Under the pieces are notes generated by a model. That model made no database searches, was not told the DNA's origin, and worked only from the letters and a program-made list of their open reading frames with translations. A stretch of DNA of 50,973 nt, taken from Colwellia sp. (GTDB lineage: Bacteria; Pseudomonadota; Gammaproteobacteria; Enterobacterales; Alteromonadaceae). Below are positions 36,601-44,240 of this stretch, one piece after another. How positions within the stretch are numbered: the first letter of the stretch is position 1; every line of letters begins with the position of its first letter. The position numbers and the translations under genes were made by a program. The stretch lies in assembly GCF_013215345.1 (NCBI RefSeq), contig NZ_JABSOV010000023.1, forward strand, positions 1 to 50,973, written 5' to 3'.

Positions 36601-38518
36601 TATCGCTATTGGTGATATGGCGGGTGATGTATTTGGTAATGGTATGCTGTTGTCAAAACATATTCGCTTACAAGCAGCGTTTAACCATATGCATATCTTT
36701 ATTGACCCTAGTCCAGAAGCCGCTAGTTCTTATGTAGAGCGTGAACGTTTATTTAATTTACCCGGTTGTACTTGGGAAGATTACAATAAAGAGCTTATTT
36801 CAAAAGGTGGCGGTATTTTCAGTCGTCATGTGAAATCCATCAAGCTCACGCCTGAAATCAAAAAAATGATCGGTACGCAAAAACAAAGCATGGCACCTAC
36901 TGACTTAATGCAAGCCATTTTAAGTATGAAGGTCGATTTACTTTGGAATGGTGGTATAGGTACCTATGTTAAAGGTAGCAAAGAAACACATTTAGAAGTA
37001 GGTGACAGAGCGAATGATACCCTACGTATTAATGGTGTAGATCTGCAAGCTAAAGTGGTTGGCGAAGGTGGTAACTTAGGCTTAACTCAACTCGGCCGTA
37101 TCGAATATGCAGCGAACGGTGGTCGTATTAATACCGATGCTGTTGATAATGCCGGTGGTGTTGATTGTTCAGATAATGAAGTAAACATTAAAATATTACT
37201 AAATACCTTGGTGCAAAATGGTGATTTAACCATTAAGCAACGTAATAAACTCCTTCATGATATGACTGATGAAGTCGGTGATATTGTTATTGAAGATTGT
37301 TATCGCCAAACACATTCGTTATCTATCACCGCTATGCGTGGTGCTAATCAGCTAAAAGAGCAAGTACGCTTTATTCATGAGCTTGAAAGAGCTGGGAAAT
37401 TGAATCGCGCTCTAGAATACATTCCAGATGACGAAGAAATTGCTGATAGGTTAGCCCAAGGTAAAGGCTTAACTCGTCCTGAACTTTCGGTATTACTTGC
37501 TTACAGTAAAATGGTACTTAAAGATGATTTAGTTCATGTTGAAATTACTGATAACCCTTATCACAACAGTTTATTAATTGAAGCTTTCCCACGTCAGTTA
37601 CGTGAGCAGTATCAAGCCGAGATGCAATTGCATCCATTGCGTGCAGAAATTATTGCCACCAAACTTGCCAATAAAATTGGTAATGATATGGGCTTTAACT
37701 TTGTTAATCGTATGCAAGAAGAAACCGGTGCCAGTATTGCCGAGATTGCTAATTGTTATACTATTGCCAGTGCAGTGTTTGAACTAGGTGACTTTTGGCA
37801 GCAAATTGAGGTGTTAGATAATCAAATATCTACCGCTATTCAAACTGAAATGCTGTTCCAATACCGCAGAACTGTTCGTCGCGTAACTCGTTGGTTCCTA
37901 CGTCATCGTAACAAGTCACTTTCTATCGCAGAATCGATTGCCTTGTATCAACCAACATTTACCATTTTGTCTGAAAAGTTATTTAGCTTTATGATCGGTA
38001 CTGAAGTTGAAGGATTAGAGCGTGTTGCGGCTGATTTAGTTGAGGCTGGTGTGCCTAAAGTTGTTGCTACGCGTCTAGCACAGTTAAGCACTTTGTTCTC
38101 GACCATGGATATTGCTGAAGTTGCTCAGGAAAATAACTGTACAGTTGAGCAAGCAGCAGACTTATACTTCAAATTGGGTGCACGTTTAGAGTTACATTGG
38201 TTCCTAGACCAAATTACTCGCCAACCGGTGGCAAACCACTGGCAAGCACTTGCGCGAGCTTCATTTAGAGAAGAGTTAGATTGGCAACAACGTTCATTAA
38301 CGTCAGTGGTATTACGCTGTCAATGTGACGCTCAGTTTGCCGACTTAGAGCAACTGCTTACTGAATGGATTGACGTAAATGAGCAACCACTTGAGCGTTG
38401 GAAGCACATTTTGGCTGACTTTAAAGTCGGCCAGTCTCATGACTTCGCTAAATTCTCAGTAGCGTTACGTGAATTAATGTTATTGAGCCTAAATTGCCAA
38501 CCGGTTTCAGCTAAATAA
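33653..38518 (+). CDS. gdhB: NAD-specific glutamate dehydrogenase, large (180-kDa) type
   Basis: This 1621-residue enzyme converts glutamate to 2-oxoglutarate and ammonium with NAD, feeding amino-acid carbon into the TCA cycle. Its length is that of the 180-kDa class known from Pseudomonas and Streptomyces (about 1620 residues). A long N-terminal half with ACT-like regulatory segments is followed by the catalytic core: 'RGGLRWSDR.EDFRTEV' and 'VPVGAKGGFVCK' with the likely active-site Lys852, then the NAD domain with 'AIGDMAGDVFGNGML' and 'VVGEGGNLGLTQLGRIEYA'. It stands alone between two terminators. The long AT-rich leader may carry control sites, but none is clear. Confidence 0.95.
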   Translation: MALVNGSPSVILSNVAKIIQQKVDGKTAPLVEKFAQLLYGNMSSLDLDHRNESDMYGAALSLWSSLNEHKDDAPVIHVFNPSVSKNGWKSSHTIIEVIIQDMPFLVDSIRIALNRLGLSPHLMLNAPLKITRDKKLEVTELAPIVDNLVKASSEETIFLIEIDRQSTEEELSSIKNTLLSVVEDIRLTVSDWQPMLACLKKVIGDVKKAKYPGTKAHKEDTLSFLNWMAANNFTLMGYRSYDVKAVKGDISLEANVESSLGLMKNSPGNKSRLVSSLSATGREVALGQNHLILTKTNSNSRVHRPAQLDYIGVKRFDDKGNVVGEERFIGLFGSAYYTNSALDLPLINSKVMAVCKASPFAKGTHNYKTLINILETYPRDEILQSSVEELLHNVTGILQMQERDYTGLFVRRDAFDRFYSCMVYVPRERYNTKLRMETQSLLQEVFDSNEEVEFTTFFSESVHARTHYIVRVNSTKADIDVKEIEKNLNEAARNWDDKLVSALGANRGEAAAKALSRKYVKFPQAYKDEVLPGSAIVDIEKLENLTAENDLEMLFYQPLEEKPDSRFVRLKLFHTGEPIHLSDVLPMLENFGLRVIGERPYAIQTADGETSWILDFSMFLTGEGKFDVYKVRTLFQDAFAKVWHGDLEDDGFNRLILGAGIEGRAVSILRAFAKYERQIGGRFSQSYIENTFSRYPDMAELLIKLFVLRFDPKSKSTASAKEKATNKLLAEIESSLDDVANLDDDRIIRRFVELINATIRTNYFQADPVKGDKSYISFKILPELISEMPQPVPKFEIFVYSPQIEGVHLRGGKVARGGLRWSDRSEDFRTEVLGLVKAQQVKNTVIVPVGAKGGFVCKQLPNGSRQEIFEAGKECYRTFIRALLDITDNIVAGEVVPPKDVVRFDDDDAYLVVAADKGTATFSDVANALSEEYNFWLGDAFASGGSVGYDHKAMGITAKGAWESVKRHFREMDIDCQNTDFTCIAIGDMAGDVFGNGMLLSKHIRLQAAFNHMHIFIDPSPEAASSYVERERLFNLPGCTWEDYNKELISKGGGIFSRHVKSIKLTPEIKKMIGTQKQSMAPTDLMQAILSMKVDLLWNGGIGTYVKGSKETHLEVGDRANDTLRINGVDLQAKVVGEGGNLGLTQLGRIEYAANGGRINTDAVDNAGGVDCSDNEVNIKILLNTLVQNGDLTIKQRNKLLHDMTDEVGDIVIEDCYRQTHSLSITAMRGANQLKEQVRFIHELERAGKLNRALEYIPDDEEIADRLAQGKGLTRPELSVLLAYSKMVLKDDLVHVEITDNPYHNSLLIEAFPRQLREQYQAEMQLHPLRAEIIATKLANKIGNDMGFNFVNRMQEETGASIAEIANCYTIASAVFELGDFWQQIEVLDNQISTAIQTEMLFQYRRTVRRVTRWFLRHRNKSLSIAESIALYQPTFTILSEKLFSFMIGTEVEGLERVAADLVEAGVPKVVATRLAQLSTLFSTMDIAEVAQENNCTVEQAADLYFKLGARLELHWFLDQITRQPVANHWQALARASFREELDWQQRSLTSVVLRCQCDAQFADLEQLLTEWIDVNEQPLERWKHILADFKVGQSHDFAKFSVALRELMLLSLNCQPVSAK

Positions 38519-38593
38519 AAACCAAAATAACTGTTAACTAAGTTTATTTTGGTCAAACAGAGCTAGCATATTGTAATGCTCGCTTTAACTGAT

Positions 38594-38622
38594 AAAATCC
38601 TCGCCTAGCGGGGATTTTTTAT
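38594..38622 (+). terminator. Intrinsic terminator after the glutamate dehydrogenase gene
   Basis: AAAATCCTCGC (38594-38604) pairs with GCGGGGATTTT (38608-38618) around a 3-base loop, with one G-T pair, followed by T-rich sequence. It lies 27 bases before the pyrD start, so pyrD needs its own promoter or read-through. Confidence 0.82.
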
Positions 38623-38648
38623 TTTTATTATTTACAAGTCGAGGCATT

Positions 38649-39659
38649 ATGTTTTATCCAGCCATTCGTAAAGTTCTTTTTCAGTTTGACGCTGAAACCA
38701 TCCATGAGTTGACAATTAAGGGCTTAAAAAACACAGGTAAATCACCTCTTAATGTTTTTTATAAACAACAAGTACAAGATAAACCGGTAACCGTTATGGG
38801 GATAAAATTCCCTAACCCCCTTGGTTTAGCTGCCGGTCTTGACAAAAATGGTGAGTGTATCAATGCCTTCGCTGCTATGGGCTTTGGTTTTGTTGAAGTT
38901 GGCACGGTAACACCTCGTCCTCAACCGGGTAATGATAAACCACGTATTTTTAGATTGCCTGAAGCTAACGCGATTATAAATCGTATGGGCTTTAACAATA
39001 AAGGTGTTGATTACTTAGTATCACAAGTACAAGCAGCTAACTTTAAAGGTGTTTTAGGTATTAATATTGGTAAAAATAAAGATACCCCAGAAGAAAATGC
39101 TAAAGATGACTATCTACACTGCATGCGTAAAGTCTACGATTTAGCAACGTACATAACGGTGAATATATCTTCTCCTAATACTCCAGGATTACGTTCGCTA
39201 CAATACGGTGATGCCTTAAATGACTTATTGTCTGCTTTAAAGGCTGAGCAGAAAATACTTACAGATAAGTACGGCAAGTATATCCCTCTAACGGTTAAAA
39301 TTGCGCCAGATTTAAATGAAGATGAAGTTAAATCCATTGCTAAGTCTTTAATTGATAATGGTATTGATGGTGTTATTGCCACCAATACAACTTTATCTCG
39401 AGAAGGCGTTGAAGGTCTTGAGTTTGGCGGCGAGCAAGGTGGCTTAAGCGGTCAACCGGTAAAAGATAAAAGTACTCAGGTTATCAAAATATTAAGTGAA
39501 GCCCTTGATAACAAACTACCAATTATTGGTGTTGGCGGCATAGCGTCAAGTGAAGATGCCAATGAAAAGTTAGCTGCTGGCGCAAGTTTAGTACAAGTAT
39601 ATACCGGCTTTATTTATCAAGGACCACCGTTAGTTAAAGATATAGTTAACGGCTTGTAA
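38649..39659 (+). CDS. pyrD: Dihydroorotate dehydrogenase (quinone), class 2
   Basis: This 336-residue FMN enzyme oxidises dihydroorotate to orotate in pyrimidine synthesis and passes the electrons to membrane quinone. The length equals the E. coli enzyme, and Ser175 in '[11 protein letters not shown]' sits at the class 2 catalytic position. The N-terminal helix pair ('[19 protein letters not shown]') is the membrane/quinone part, and '[11 protein letters not shown]' and '[12 protein letters not shown]' are FMN-binding stretches. The start ATG 38649 is preceded by GTCGAGG. It is a housekeeping gene without operon partners here. The upstream terminator of the glutamate dehydrogenase gene ends very near its start. 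Confidence 0.96.
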   Translation: MFYPAIRKVLFQFDAETIHELTIKGLKNTGKSPLNVFYKQQVQDKPVTVMGIKFPNPLGLAAGLDKNGECINAFAAMGFGFVEVGTVTPRPQPGNDKPRIFRLPEANAIINRMGFNNKGVDYLVSQVQAANFKGVLGINIGKNKDTPEENAKDDYLHCMRKVYDLATYITVNISSPNTPGLRSLQYGDALNDLLSALKAEQKILTDKYGKYIPLTVKIAPDLNEDEVKSIAKSLIDNGIDGVIATNTTLSREGVEGLEFGGEQGGLSGQPVKDKSTQVIKILSEALDNKLPIIGVGGIASSEDANEKLAAGASLVQVYTGFIYQGPPLVKDIVNGL

Positions 39660-39814
39660 GTGATGAAATGCTAAGTAGCCATTTGTAGTATTCTAATTTT
39701 GTGTTTTGTTACAAAGTGTTGCTTGTCTAGCAGTGCGGTTACGCTACACTAGCCGAGTAAATACCATCAAAAGAAAAATCATCACAATAATAATTATGTA
39801 AGTGAGAAGTATCG

Positions 39815-40294
39815 ATGAATGTCCTGAAAAAAAGTTTATTAGCTATTACCGTTGCAACGAGTTTAGTCGCCGCCACTGCAGCTATGGCGCAACCAGCAAG
39901 CTCTGAAAAACACGCTGTCTATGCAACCGAGTTACGCCAATCTATCTTTAAGCTATTGGGAAGTAACATGGGGCCATTGGGCGCTATGGCGAAAGGAAAA
40001 ACTCCAGTTGATGCAACAATTGTTGAAAAAAATGCCACTCGCATCAACCAATTATCTTTGATGATTGCTGATTACACACGTACTGATACTTCAAAGTTCG
40101 ATGTTAAAACGGAAGCTTTAGCCAAAATTTGGCAAGAAACTGACCATTTCAACAAAGATATCGACAAGCTAACCTTAGCGTCTGCTAAGCTAATTGCTGC
40201 GGCAAAATCTAACGATGAAAGTGCCATTAAAAAAGCTATCGGTGGTGTTGGTAAAACGTGTGGTGGTTGTCACAACGATTTTAAGAAAGATTAA
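39815..40294 (+). CDS. Class II cytochrome c (cytochrome c' / c556 type)
   Basis: This 159-residue exported heme protein has a signal peptide (about 1-26, ending AMA) and a four-helix-bundle sequence that ends with the single heme motif C-G-G-C-H (Cys149, Cys152, His153), placed near the C-terminus as in cytochromes c'. The N-terminal 'RQSIFKLLGSNMGPLGAMAKG' contains the Met typical of the c556 branch, so the heme may be six-coordinate. It lies in the periplasm and could transfer electrons or bind NO; neither is shown by the sequence. It stands alone, with a terminator after it. Confidence 0.92.
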   Translation: MNVLKKSLLAITVATSLVAATAAMAQPASSEKHAVYATELRQSIFKLLGSNMGPLGAMAKGKTPVDATIVEKNATRINQLSLMIADYTRTDTSKFDVKTEALAKIWQETDHFNKDIDKLTLASAKLIAAAKSNDESAIKKAIGGVGKTCGGCHNDFKKD

Positions 40295-40330
40295 TTTATA
40301 GCATTATCGTTAAAATGACTTTGCCTTTAA

Positions 40331-40360
40331 AAGCCTTTGCATCTGCAAGGGCTTTTTTGT
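40331..40360 (+). terminator. Intrinsic terminator after the cytochrome c' gene
   Basis: AAGCCTTTGC (40331-40340) pairs with GCAAGGGCTT (40345-40354) around ATCT, with one T-G pair, followed by a run of T. Confidence 0.85.
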
Positions 40361-40557
40361 TGGCCATTATTAGGGAGTACTGAGCAGTGAACAAGAAATT
40401 TTTAACGGTTAAAAACTAATAGGAAACTAGATAGTCACTGATAAATTTCTCATGTAATTAATGACTTAATCGCTAGAATTAAAAGATCACATGTATTAAA
40501 CTTACCACGGTTAATTTTAACAGTTAGTAACATTTAACAAAAATATAGGGATTTATC

Positions 40558-41037
40558 ATGAAAAAATTATTAATTGCTTCTGCTTTATTAGTATCGACTT
40601 CTGCACTTGCAGATGCACCGGGTAGCCAATCTTGTGGTTGGGGCAACATGCTTTTCGCTGGTCAAACAGGCACTCCTAGTCATGTTTTAGCGGCAACAAC
40701 AAACAACTCAACTGGTAACAATACTTTTGGTATGACATTCGGTACTAACGGTTGTTCAACTAAAGGTACATTGACTTACGGCGGTAAGGAAATGATTGAT
40801 GTTAGCATGATTATGGATGAGTTCAGTGAAGACGTTGCTCGTGGTGATGGTGAAGCATTAACAGCCGTTGCTGTTTCTTTAGGTGTATCAGAAGCAGACC
40901 GTGCTTTATTCAAGTCGACACTTCATAACAACTTCAATACATTATTCCCTTCAGAAGAAGTAACCACTGAGCATGTAGTTAGCTCAATGTTCTCTTTAAT
41001 GAAAAATGACGAAACGTTAGTTAAATATACAGTATAG
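40558..41037 (+). CDS. DUF3015 family exported protein
   Basis: This 159-residue protein has a clean signal peptide (residues 1-18, ending ALA) and the DUF3015 pattern: 'SCGWGNMLFAGQ.G...HVLAATTN...GN.TFGMTFGTNGC' followed by a C-terminal helical half ('DEFSEDVARGDGEALTAVA'). Two cysteines, in 'SCGWG' and 'NGCST', could form a disulfide. The function is unknown. It directly precedes a DUF4105 gene, an association that recurs in gammaproteobacteria, which suggests a shared envelope function. A terminator separates the two (41058-41085). Confidence 0.9.
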   Translation: MKKLLIASALLVSTSALADAPGSQSCGWGNMLFAGQTGTPSHVLAATTNNSTGNNTFGMTFGTNGCSTKGTLTYGGKEMIDVSMIMDEFSEDVARGDGEALTAVAVSLGVSEADRALFKSTLHNNFNTLFPSEEVTTEHVVSSMFSLMKNDETLVKYTV

Positions 41038-41057
41038 TTTCTAGCTCTTTTGATGAT

Positions 41058-41085
41058 AAAAGGCTGCTTCAGGTAGCCTTTTTTA
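41058..41085 (+). terminator. Intrinsic terminator after DUF3015
   Basis: Arms at 41058-41067 and 41073-41082 (AAAAGGCT paired with AGCCTTTT at the base) close a 5-base loop and run into T-rich sequence. It lies 63 bases before the DUF4105 start. Confidence 0.8.
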
Positions 41086-41147
41086 ATTAGTTAATTTATA
41101 TTTTTCAACTTTCATTAATACCACTACATTTCTAGCAAGTAATCTCT

Positions 41148-43007
41148 ATGACCTTAAAAGCATCGCTATTATCTTTATCTTTATTTTTTATGTTGACTGT
41201 AAAAGCGTTTGCGCAGCAGCCAACGAATATTTCTCAATTAGCACAAACTGAGCAATGGCGTGCGTTATTACATATCAATACACAAAAAGAAGGCAGTGAT
41301 ATTCAAAGTTATGTTGATGACGCTAGTTTCTTTTTAGCGACTGACGGCGCAACAAACCCGGAAAGTGAATTATTAGCCACTATTGCGGCTTTAAAAAAGC
41401 AAGACGATACTCAATGTAAATTTCCGGCAAGAACGCTATTTTTATTAGAAAACATTAAAGGTCTTAGCAAAGAAGTTAAACCCTTTTATTGTCAGGAATA
41501 TCGAGACTGGCGCAACAAACTCAGCACTACCAGTGTGGTATTGGTTTTTGCATCAGCGCAACTCAATAGTCCCTCATCTATGTATGGCCATACTTTTTTC
41601 CGTTTTGATCCTGAAAATGTTGAGCAAGACTCAACTTACCTTTCTTATGCCTTGAATTTTGGTGCGACCGTACCCGAAGGCGATGCCGGCTTTTTATATG
41701 CGGCCAAAGGATTAACGGGGGGCTACCCAGGTAATTTTGCTGCTAATCCTTATTTTGAAAAAATTAAAGAGTATAACCGCCTGGAAAACAGAGACTTATG
41801 GGAATATAAATTAAATTTAAACCAGCATGAAATTGATGCCATGTTAGCCCATATATGGGAATTACAAGGTATCAACTTTGAATATTACTTTTTTGATGAA
41901 AACTGCTCCTTTCGTTTACTGGAGTTACTTGATGTTGCTAGACCTGGCTTGTATCTAGCGAATAATTTTCCGGTAACGGCAATGCCATTAGATACTGTTA
42001 GGGTCGTGCAAGATGCAGACTTAATCGCAGAGACTCATTACCGAGCGTCAATTTTAACTGAGCTAAAAACACAGTTAGCCATGTTGAGCGAGAATGAAAA
42101 TGCCTTGGCACTGGCTTTATCTAAAGATATTAAGGTATTAACAATACCAGCGTTTATTAGTCTTCCTCTTGAGCAGCAACAAATTATTGTTGATAGTGCC
42201 TATCGGTATTTACGTTACCAAAATACGTTTAATGGTCGCCCTAAAGACACTACACGCCGAAGCTTCTTATTACTGAGACGACTAAGCGAAAACCCAACCA
42301 AGTTAATCATTCCTATTGAAGAGCCTTTGAGGCCAGATCTTGGCCATAAAACATCAATGCTCGGCGTTAGTTTTGGACAAAACCTAGAAAAATCTTTCGT
42401 AGAGATGAAATACCGAGGTAGCTATCATGACTTACTTGACCCTATTGCGGGTTATTACCAAGGTATGTCATTAAATATGGTCAATATCATGATCAGAGCC
42501 TATGAAGGCGGTGATATAAAACTAGAGAAAGCAGAATTACTTGATATTGTTTCTTTATCACCAAGGAACAGCTATTTCTCTCCTTGGTCATGGAAAGCCA
42601 ATATCAGTGTAGAGCAACAATGGACAGTTGATAAGGAAGTGCTCATCACTCAAGGCTCAGGTGGTGGCGGTGTTAGTTACCAAATACAGGCTAACAGCCA
42701 TTTTTTTGCTTTTGCCACGGGCAGGTTAGAGTTTAATCGTAAGCTTGATAGTTTTGCCGCCGTTGCACCAGGGGTACAGTTAGGTTTTTTACATTACTGG
42801 TCTAAAAGCACCTTGATGATTGAAGCCGAGCATTATCAGTTTTTGTTTGATCAAACCCAACGCAGTCGAGTGAGTTTTAAACAAAGTATACAACTTGGTG
42901 ATAATGATAGTTTGAGGGTCTCTGCTGAATTTCATCGTATTGAAAGTAAGGATCATGCCAACAGTAGCTTTCAAGAGTTCAAGTTCGAATATCGCCACTA
43001 CTTTTAA
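41148..43007 (+). CDS. DUF4105 (Lnb N-terminal-like) family exported protein
   Basis: This 619-residue protein has a signal peptide (about 1-22, ending AFA) and the DUF4105 core, which is like the periplasmic N-terminal domain of lacto-N-biosidase-type proteins. 'SSMYGHTFFRFD' (about 141-152) and 'YYFFDENCSFRLLELLD' hold the conserved His and Cys that would make a papain-like pair. The C-terminal third alternates like a small beta-barrel and ends in Phe ('EFKFEYRHYF'), so it may be lodged in the outer membrane. It follows DUF3015. No ribosome-binding site is clear before ATG 41148. Enzyme activity is predicted, not shown. Confidence 0.88.
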   Translation: MTLKASLLSLSLFFMLTVKAFAQQPTNISQLAQTEQWRALLHINTQKEGSDIQSYVDDASFFLATDGATNPESELLATIAALKKQDDTQCKFPARTLFLLENIKGLSKEVKPFYCQEYRDWRNKLSTTSVVLVFASAQLNSPSSMYGHTFFRFDPENVEQDSTYLSYALNFGATVPEGDAGFLYAAKGLTGGYPGNFAANPYFEKIKEYNRLENRDLWEYKLNLNQHEIDAMLAHIWELQGINFEYYFFDENCSFRLLELLDVARPGLYLANNFPVTAMPLDTVRVVQDADLIAETHYRASILTELKTQLAMLSENENALALALSKDIKVLTIPAFISLPLEQQQIIVDSAYRYLRYQNTFNGRPKDTTRRSFLLLRRLSENPTKLIIPIEEPLRPDLGHKTSMLGVSFGQNLEKSFVEMKYRGSYHDLLDPIAGYYQGMSLNMVNIMIRAYEGGDIKLEKAELLDIVSLSPRNSYFSPWSWKANISVEQQWTVDKEVLITQGSGGGGVSYQIQANSHFFAFATGRLEFNRKLDSFAAVAPGVQLGFLHYWSKSTLMIEAEHYQFLFDQTQRSRVSFKQSIQLGDNDSLRVSAEFHRIESKDHANSSFQEFKFEYRHYF

Positions 43008-43105
43008 TGACTCTAAATTTATTTTTCTTTAACAATGATATGAAATAAAGCTATAGAAGCCTATGTAATCTGGACGGTGTAAATAGTTTAAATAGTAAAA
43101 AACCC

Positions 43106-43137
43106 AAAAAAGGTTAGCCAAGCGGCTAACCTTTTTT
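43106..43137. terminator. Bidirectional terminator between DUF4105 and the cytochrome b gene
   Basis: A perfect stem GGTTAGCC (43112-43119) and GGCTAACC (43124-43131) with AAGC loop, flanked by six A and six T. It serves both converging genes. Confidence 0.92.
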
Positions 43138-43207
43138 GTTAAAACAGTTACCTGCGATAGTCTTAAGCAAGCCTTTAGCGATAATTCAACTGGTATTTAA
43201 CTAGAAT

Positions 43208-43894
43208 TTAATAGTAAAACTCTTCAAGTACCGGTGCATTAATGATCACCAGCCAATAAACAAAACTAACACAACAAACGGCGACAATACAGCCAAGAAT
43301 AAGTTTGGAATGTGGAATAGCATCAACAGCGCTTACCTGATCAGCGGCTTTTTTTCCGGTGATCATGGGGAGAACTAAGTTTTGCTTTTTAATGCGCCAA
43401 TAGTAGGTAATAGCGCCAATGTGTAAAGCAATAGCTGCGATCATAAAGTCAAAGGTGTTGTGATGGATAAAAGCCATTACTTTCTCTAAATCATTACCAA
43501 TACTGCCGTAGTATGGCCCTGAGGAAAATATATCATCATTGATAAATAAACCGCTAATGGCTTGTAAAGAGATTAACACAATCATCATTACTACCATCAA
43601 TGCACCTAAGGGATTATGCCCAGGGGTTTTTTTATTCTCTTTTGCTGGGTGTAAATAGCTGATAAGAGTTTTAGGTGAGGGGATAAACTGGGAAAATCTC
43701 GCATGTTTTGGCCCAATAACACCCCATAAAATTCGAAAGGCAATTAACGCTAAGGCAACGAAACCCAATTGCATATGTAATTCAACCATTTCTCCGTCTT
43801 GCTCTGAGGTATACCAGCTAGCCAAAATAGTGATGGCAAAGCTCCAATGAAAAATGCGTAAGGGTAAATCCCAAATAAGATGTTTTTCTGTCAC
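43208..43894 (-). CDS. Cytochrome b561/b6-type membrane protein
   Basis: This 228-residue protein belongs to the di-heme cytochrome b561 (Ni-hydrogenase b-subunit-like) family. Four hydrophobic segments are visible (about 13-30, 42-62, 98-118, 150-170), plus one near the C-terminus (about 205-222). Heme-ligand candidates are the His of 'RIFHWSFA', 'ELHMQLGF', 'IHHNTFDFM' and 'ALHIGAITYYW'. It passes electrons across the inner membrane, often to a soluble cytochrome c; the cytochrome c' gene lies 3 kb away and is not obviously linked. It is transcribed divergently from the amidohydrolase gene. Confidence 0.9.
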   Translation of the reverse strand: MTEKHLIWDLPLRIFHWSFAITILASWYTSEQDGEMVELHMQLGFVALALIAFRILWGVIGPKHARFSQFIPSPKTLISYLHPAKENKKTPGHNPLGALMVVMMIVLISLQAISGLFINDDIFSSGPYYGSIGNDLEKVMAFIHHNTFDFMIAAIALHIGAITYYWRIKKQNLVLPMITGKKAADQVSAVDAIPHSKLILGCIVAVCCVSFVYWLVIINAPVLEEFYY

Positions 43895-44240
43895 GTGATA
43901 ACCTTTAATTGCCCAAGGGGGTGGTGATTTAGGATGTTATTTTACCCTAAGTTACTATGTAAAGTTAAGTCGCTAAATGTTACTTGGGTTAATTACTGTT
44001 TATTTATAGATAGTAACTTAGTTAACCTACAGCTGAATTAGGCCAGAGAAATAGACTTATTAAAGTAATATTAATGGCTTTTCTTACATTTTTGGAATTT
44101 TTAAAGGGGCTCTAATATTTTTAAGGAAACATATTTTAATAGGATTTTGAGGCTTAAGCATTTTTTTTATATGTTGTCAGGGGTATGATAAGGTTAATTA
44201 GCTCCCAGCTTTCCTAAATAAGAATAAAAATAGAAATATC
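43895..44240. promoter_or_regulatory. Divergent intergenic region with a spaced 12-bp inverted repeat
   Basis: This 346-base stretch holds no supported gene. CTAAGTTACTAT (43947-43958) and its exact complement ATAGTAACTTAG (44010-44021) are separated by 51 bases. They flank further GTTACT/ATTAC words, so a regulator bound at two sites could control the cytochrome b gene, whose start lies 53 bases from the left arm. I see no convincing promoter for the amidohydrolase gene, but the last 100 bases are AT-rich. Confidence 0.5.
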
